A stretch of DNA of 64,000 bases, taken from NCBI RefSeq assembly GCF_019175385.1, contig NC_083346.1:59301821-59365820 (forward strand). Direction: 5' to 3'. The DNA is from Lycium barbarum (taxonomy: Eukaryota > Streptophyta > Magnoliopsida > Solanales > Solanaceae). Position numbers and translations under genes: made by a program. This document shows, one piece after another, positions 60,013-64,000 of the stretch. The notes below the pieces were generated by a model that worked only from the letters and a program-made list of their open reading frames with translations, made no database searches and was not told the origin of the DNA. Each line of letters begins with the position of its first letter. The stretch's first letter is position 1.

Positions 60013-60257
60013 CTTTGATAGTGTAGGAATAGCCTTTGGATGAAAATACTTCACTTGAGAAAAATCCTAGCTTCAATCCAAAGAGGTTTCTTGATTTCAA
60101 GCAACCCTAGCTAGCATTCTTACACTTGATTCCCTTGAATTTATGATATTGATCTTTGATCTCCCTTGAATTCTTGTAGATGAAGTATGTACAATATTCT
60201 AGAGATTTGGAGAGAAGTGGAGAAGTGAGAAAATGAAAATAATAACGTGGGGTCTTA

Positions 60258-60265
60258 TATTTATA
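60258..60265 (-). promoter_or_regulatory. TATA box, E1 5' LTR
   Basis: TATAAATA on the minus strand, followed by a CT-rich leader (TTCTCACTTCTCCACTTCTC) of plant-promoter type. Confidence 0.72.
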
Positions 60266-60289
60266 ACTGGGAAAAATCTGACCCGTCGT

Positions 60290-60510
60290 GCATTCTACGA
60301 ATACTTATATGGTCCGTGTAAACTTATACGATCCATATAAGTGGCCGTGAAATCGCCTCAACAACATCTCATTTCTGTCCGTATAATTTTATACGACACA
60401 TTATATGGTCCGTATAATTTTATACGGTCCATATAAGTGACCGTATAACTCTATCAGTGATGGGCCTTCACTGTAACGGTTATACGGACCGTATAAATGG
60501 TCGTATAATC
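60290..60510. repeat. U3 palindrome cluster, E1 5' LTR
   Basis: At least five near-palindromes with core TATACGG(T/A)CCGTATA or variants such as TATATGGTCCGTATAA, directly upstream of the TATA box. Confidence 0.85.
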
Positions 60511-60855
60511 CACTTTTTCTCCGATCTTGCTCTCGTCGCTTCGTTGATCTCCAATCCTTATGGAACCTTCTTAGCACTCGTTTAACACGTCATTAGCAAT
60601 CTAAGGGGCATCATAACTCTTCCTCAAGACATTACTAATTCATCATTAGCTCGGTACTCTACAAAACTCTTCTGAAACACACCGTATACTTCGCCTGTCT
60701 TAATGAACTTTCTTCTCTTGCTTCAAACGTCTTTGGAATCTTAATTAGAACCATTAAATACTACTTGTCACTTATAGAAACATTATATACTTCTCACACT
60801 GCATTAGTCTATCTACCGTACGACGTCATGAAATTCTCCGAGGTGTAACAGTAAG

Positions 60856-60962
60856 GGTAAGGCAAAAAATAATAATTAAGTATATCTTGATTTTGCTCAA
60901 ATGAAAACTATTTGGACCATGTATTTTTAGTAAGCACGACAAGTAAAATGGAACGAAGGGAG
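60856..60962 (+). mobile_element. Stowaway-like MITE, right half
   Basis: Begins just after the E1 duplication and ends ACGACAAGTAAAATGGAACG AAGGGAG followed by TA (60963-60964). Its terminus is the inverted complement of the left terminus at 3822. Confidence 0.85.
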
Positions 60963-60964
60963 TA

Positions 60965-61889
60965 TCATTTTGAGAATTTTAGACTACATAGCGAGAGAGG
61001 ACCCCTAATTACCCTTGTGTAACTTCGAGCATTAGAACTCTTTTTTCCAAAATATTGCCCTTCCCGTAACTTTAAAATGTTGTTTGTAACTTGTGGGAAT
61101 GGGTGACATGATTACCAAGGAAATCACGTGACTATTGAAGAAGAAAATCTAATATTGGAGGCTCAAGTTAAAGACATGAAAAGGTTTGACTAGTCAACAT
61201 TAAAGGCTAACGAACTCGGTTCAGAGTTCCGACCAAAATATGATGTCCGGAATATGATTTATGACTTAGTTGGATGGTTGGCACGAATCTCAAGGTGCTT
61301 GGGAGTGACTCAGACACGTGAGTTGCATTCTAGTAGAAATGGAAGTTAAGAGTGACCACAATAAAAAAAATGTCTAAATAAGCTTAGATTCATGATTTGA
61401 AAGTTTCATTAGGTTTGTGTGACGATTTTTGACTTGTTCGCAAGTTTTTGTGAAATTTCGATGAGTTTCTGATATGTTTGGGTTGTTTTGCACTCATATT
61501 TGAGGTTTCAACGTCATTTCTTTGAGCATAAATTGTACATACCACTTTAAGCAATCTCTAAATTGTGTTCTGATTGAACTACTAGATTTATATCGTGATT
61601 TCGAAATCATAGCAATAAGAATCGCCGAATTTCAAGATTGTATGAGAGCGTTATGACCATTTTTCTTGACGGGTTGTTGCAGGTGCTAGTGCGACCACAA
61701 TTGGTGGGTCTGCAAATGCGGAAACTGCAGCTATTAAAAATCTGACTTTGTTTCATTCATTCAAAATCAATTTTGGAGCTCGATTTGGGCGATTTTCTCA
61801 GCGTTCTTCTCGTCTTGAAAACATGGTAAGTTCTAACCCTTGTTTTGTTATTTCCCCATGAGTCCCATCGTTTATTTAGCGTTTGATAT
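60965..61889 (+). other. Repeat-like flank, possibly LTR-derived
   Basis: No gene is readable. The stretch has features of a plant LTR leader: AGCTATTAAAAATC (TATA-like, 61731-61744), a T-rich leader, and ACATGGTAAGTTC (donor-like, 61824-61836). The family could not be named. Confidence 0.4.
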
Positions 61890-62250
61890 GTGTTTGGATT
61901 GAAAAGGAGAATTGATAAGGGGAATAGATATGATGATAGAAATCATATTGAGAAACAGAAGAATTCTGTGTGGGTACAATTATTATTTGAACGACGTGAA
62001 AAAATGCGATCTTTGTTGTATAATAGAACTAACACTAATACCTTAATTGAACCGGTCAATATCAAATCTGTTCATCAAAGTGAGGGGGATTTTGAGCCCC
62101 AAACCTAAGAGAATGTAATTTATATATTTGAGGGTGAATTCATGGATGAAATTAGTTTATTTTCTGGATTTAGAACCTATTGGTTATGGGTAAACCGATT
62201 TTCAAATAATTTTGCCCTTGGGGGGCTTCGTTTGACTTTTTGGGCCAAGA
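61890..62250 (+). other. Unidentified charged ORF remnant
   Basis: An ORF at 61890-62108 encodes 72 residues rich in Arg, Lys, Asn and Glu ([38 protein letters not shown]). A second short frame begins at ATG 62142 (MDEISLFSGFRTYWLWVNRF). Composition recalls plastid or mitochondrial coding sequence, and it interrupts LTR-like DNA. I do not recognise the gene. It may be another organelle-derived insertion or a chance ORF. Confidence 0.35.
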
Positions 62251-63230
62251 TTATTTCTATAGCATTATGAGTATCTTTGGACTTGTTTAACCTCGTAGAG
62301 TACTATTTTGACTAGATTGAACTTGTTTAGTGAATTCAGAGGTGGTAGAGTTGCTGAAAGACTTAAGCTTTGCTCGGATCGAGACTGATATAGTACAGAG
62401 GTGTTGAGCAAGGGCAAGTCTGTTTGTGCGCTTTGGGACTTTGAATCTAAGGCAAGTTGAGACCTTACTTGATTCTTTTTGAAGTGTTTGGTTGGTAATT
62501 AACTTATATGTTAGAGGAAATGGGTAAAAAGGGGGTTCCGTATTTGTGAGGTGACGAGCACTTGTATGGGTATAAGTGTCATGTTTAGGTAATTATGTCA
62601 TATATGAATTGTTAATTTTAATTAAGAATGCCAAAACATATGGGTATTAGGTGATAGTTGATTTTTTTTGGATTTGATTGCTTATGTAAGATATGAATCT
62701 CTTGATTGATTTCTTATATGTTCACATCACTCTGGAATTCTCATTTAAGGATTAAAAAGAGCTCATTTGACCCTTTACCTGTTACAGCGTCATTGCTTAT
62801 TATGTGCATGTTACATTTATGCCTTTATATGGTATCTCATGCATATTACACTTGAGAATAGATATGATGATGCCCGACGGGAAATGGTTCCGGGAAAGTG
62901 ATGCAAATGATAGCCGAATTAAGCCTAGTATTGAGATTGATAGCCGAATTGGCTGAGAACCTGATGGAAAATGGTTCTGGGTGGTATGGACCTCGCGAGT
63001 CCCCCATGGATCACGCAACCCTATTGAAGGAGTGTGTGTAAACCGTTTGCATTATGGCCTTTGCATTGCATCGCATGTCATATCATCTTCACTGACTCTC
63101 TGCTTATTTGCTTAATTGAAAGAACTGGATTGGTTTGTGGTTATCTGTCTTGACTTTTTATTAGGATATCTAATTGAATTGTGGAAACTTACTTGTCCTT
63201 TACTTGTTCGATTACATTTATGTTAGGATT
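62251..63230 (+). other. Repeat-like flank, probable gypsy LTR remnant
   Basis: Contains GCCCGACGGGAAATGGTTCC (62871) and a repeat of GATAGCCGAATT (62911 and 62939), which look like the GC-rich hairpin array of plant gypsy LTRs. No termini, PBS or coding domain found. Confidence 0.4.
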
Positions 63231-64000
63231 TGGCTACTCCTATGCGCTTCAAGTGAGTCAAAAACCACGACCTATATTCCTATAGGATTTACCCAAAAAA
63301 TTCACTATAACTGAGTGGATAATAGGTTTACAGCTTTCTTGTCAAATTTAAAGGACCTGTTTCTTCAACAGTCCACCTAAACAACCTAGTTTTTTAGTAA
63401 TAAAGTAGCTAACCAACGAACAACTACTACACAATACTTGCAAAGGTAAATAGATGGGAATCACAAAAGAACCTAACAACAACTAAAGAACTAGATGGAT
63501 AAATCTTAATAATCCCTTGTTTGGATAGTTGGCTCTTCTTGGCATGAAGGTGTTGACCGGGCTCATGCTTCTCTCTTCGTTGAGTATTTGTGGTTGTGGA
63601 TTCCAAGCTCCAATGCTTGATCGTGCTGTGTATATATATAGTAGTAGTCACCACATTCAACGGTTGAATCGAAGAAGGTTTTGGTTTCATTAGTTGTTCC
63701 CGTAAACCAAACCTTGTTTGACTTGGATCTTCCTTCTTTCCATGTTTGCGCCTCAGCTTCCTTGTCCTACTACAATGCTAATTTCTAAGTTTATCAACTT
63801 ATGGTATATTGTGGAATATTACCGAACTAAAATCCAACTCTTCCTTGAATAGAAATCAGTCAATACTCGGTCTTCTCCAATGTCGGCATGAAATACCTTG
63901 AGTCTCTGATGATAGGCTAGAAACATGAATTTTTTTTCCTTATTTCATATCTTTATTGACTATACTTTAATTATATTCAAGCTATAATGTAGTATTTTAC
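63231..64000. other. Unassigned flank
   Basis: No domain recognised. A minus-strand 87-residue ORF (63427-63690) is Ser/Thr-rich and unlike any family I know. A TATATATATA run at 63632-63642 could be a TATA box on the minus strand. Nothing else supported. Confidence 0.3.

Larger units (their letters stand above)
3988..60850 (-). mobile_element. E1: Ty3/gypsy chromovirus carrying nested insertions
   Basis: This is the oldest LTR element and the host of all the others. It is bounded by the 5-bp duplication gtaag (3983-3987 and 60851-60855). The 5' LTR is at the right, then PBS, gag, protease, RT, RNase H, integrase-chromodomain, PPT and the 3' LTR at the left. Removing E2-E8 (one block, 6796-46772) and E9-E10 (50965-57425) leaves an internal region of about 5.18 kb, equal to that of E3 and E6. 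It is dead: there are many stops, the RT box is altered, and integrase has lost a zinc-binding Cys. Confidence 0.95.
58315..60850 (-). repeat. E1 5' LTR
   Basis: 2536 bp. Minus strand TGTTACACCTCGG to GGGTCGTGTCA. U3 palindromes 60290-60510, TATAAATA 60258-60265, donor 60011, GGTATGTAAGGCT near 59493, hairpin with TTACGTCACCCCGAT (about 59156-59190), three-copy array 58935-59095, CAGTAC-type hairpin 58765-58791. It shows the U3 that the plastid patch replaced in the partner. Confidence 0.95.

Noticed and set aside
63427..63690. Minus-strand 87-residue ORF as a gene
   Set aside because: Low-complexity Ser/Thr/Gln composition, no domain, no supporting signals apart from a nearby TATATATA run.
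1..64000. tRNA, miRNA or other host RNA genes
   Set aside because: I scanned by eye for tRNA A and B boxes and long perfect hairpins outside repeats and found nothing I could support; only the PBS matches tRNA, as primer sites.

Overview
This 64 kb window is intergenic heterochromatin-like DNA from a plant nuclear genome, probably Solanaceae. That placement is inferred from the LTR families, which have TGTTACACCTCGG / TGTTATATCCCGTATTTTG ends and CCGGGTACCCGTC..GGGTCGTGACA 3' ends, and from the dicot-like plastid fragment. I found no intact cellular gene. Nearly every base is a retrotransposon, a solo LTR or their debris, and all coding sequence is broken.

Layout. (1) 1-2881 is the 3' part of a decayed L1-type LINE with a poly(A) tail. 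(2) 2882-3821 is AT-rich host DNA with a degenerate minisatellite. (3) At 3822 a Stowaway-like MITE begins. It is split by a 56.9 kb nested block and resumes at 60856-60962. (4) 3988-60850 is the block: ten LTR insertions, each bounded by a 5-bp target-site duplication (TSD) that I could read on both sides. E1 (3988-60850, minus strand, TSD gtaag) is the oldest. E2 (solo LTR, 6796-46772, acaac) sits in E1. E3 (9052-46525, plus, acttc) sits in E2. E4 (solo, 10348-17293, aaggc) sits in the 5' LTR of E3, and E5 (solo, 11286-14505, atttc) sits in E4. E6 (19634-29694, plus, cttcg) sits in E3 gag. E7 (32006-42192, minus, ctgac/ctgat) sits in E3 pol, with E8 (solo, 32223-34787, aactg) in its 3' LTR. 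E9 (solo, 50965-57425, gtcgg) sits in E1 gag, with E10 (solo, 52117-55557, gaaat) inside it. (5) 60965-64000 is further repeat-like flank.

E1, E3 and E6 are Ty3/gypsy chromoviruses of the Tekay/Del type: gag with zinc knuckles, protease, RT, RNase H, integrase, then a C-terminal chromodomain. Each has an internal region close to 5.2 kb once nested DNA is removed. E7 is non-autonomous: it has LTRs, PBS, leader and PPT but no gag-pol, and its interior carries a 5S rRNA-derived segment.

The main new observations are architectural. All 14 LTR copies share ordered non-coding modules despite differing in overall sequence: U3 palindromes, a TATA box, a splice-donor-like AAAG|GTAAGT, GGTATGTAAGG, a covarying TTACGTCAC hairpin, a GC-rich tandem array, and a CAGTAC-loop-GTACTG hairpin. 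In all four elements with an interior, TTTCAG stands 0-7 nt before the first gag (or gag-position) ATG. This suggests a roughly 1.9 kb leader intron that would remove the long LTR leader, PBS and a conserved leader block from the translated RNA. Another notable feature is a plastid rpoB fragment that replaces U3 palindromes in one LTR of E1.
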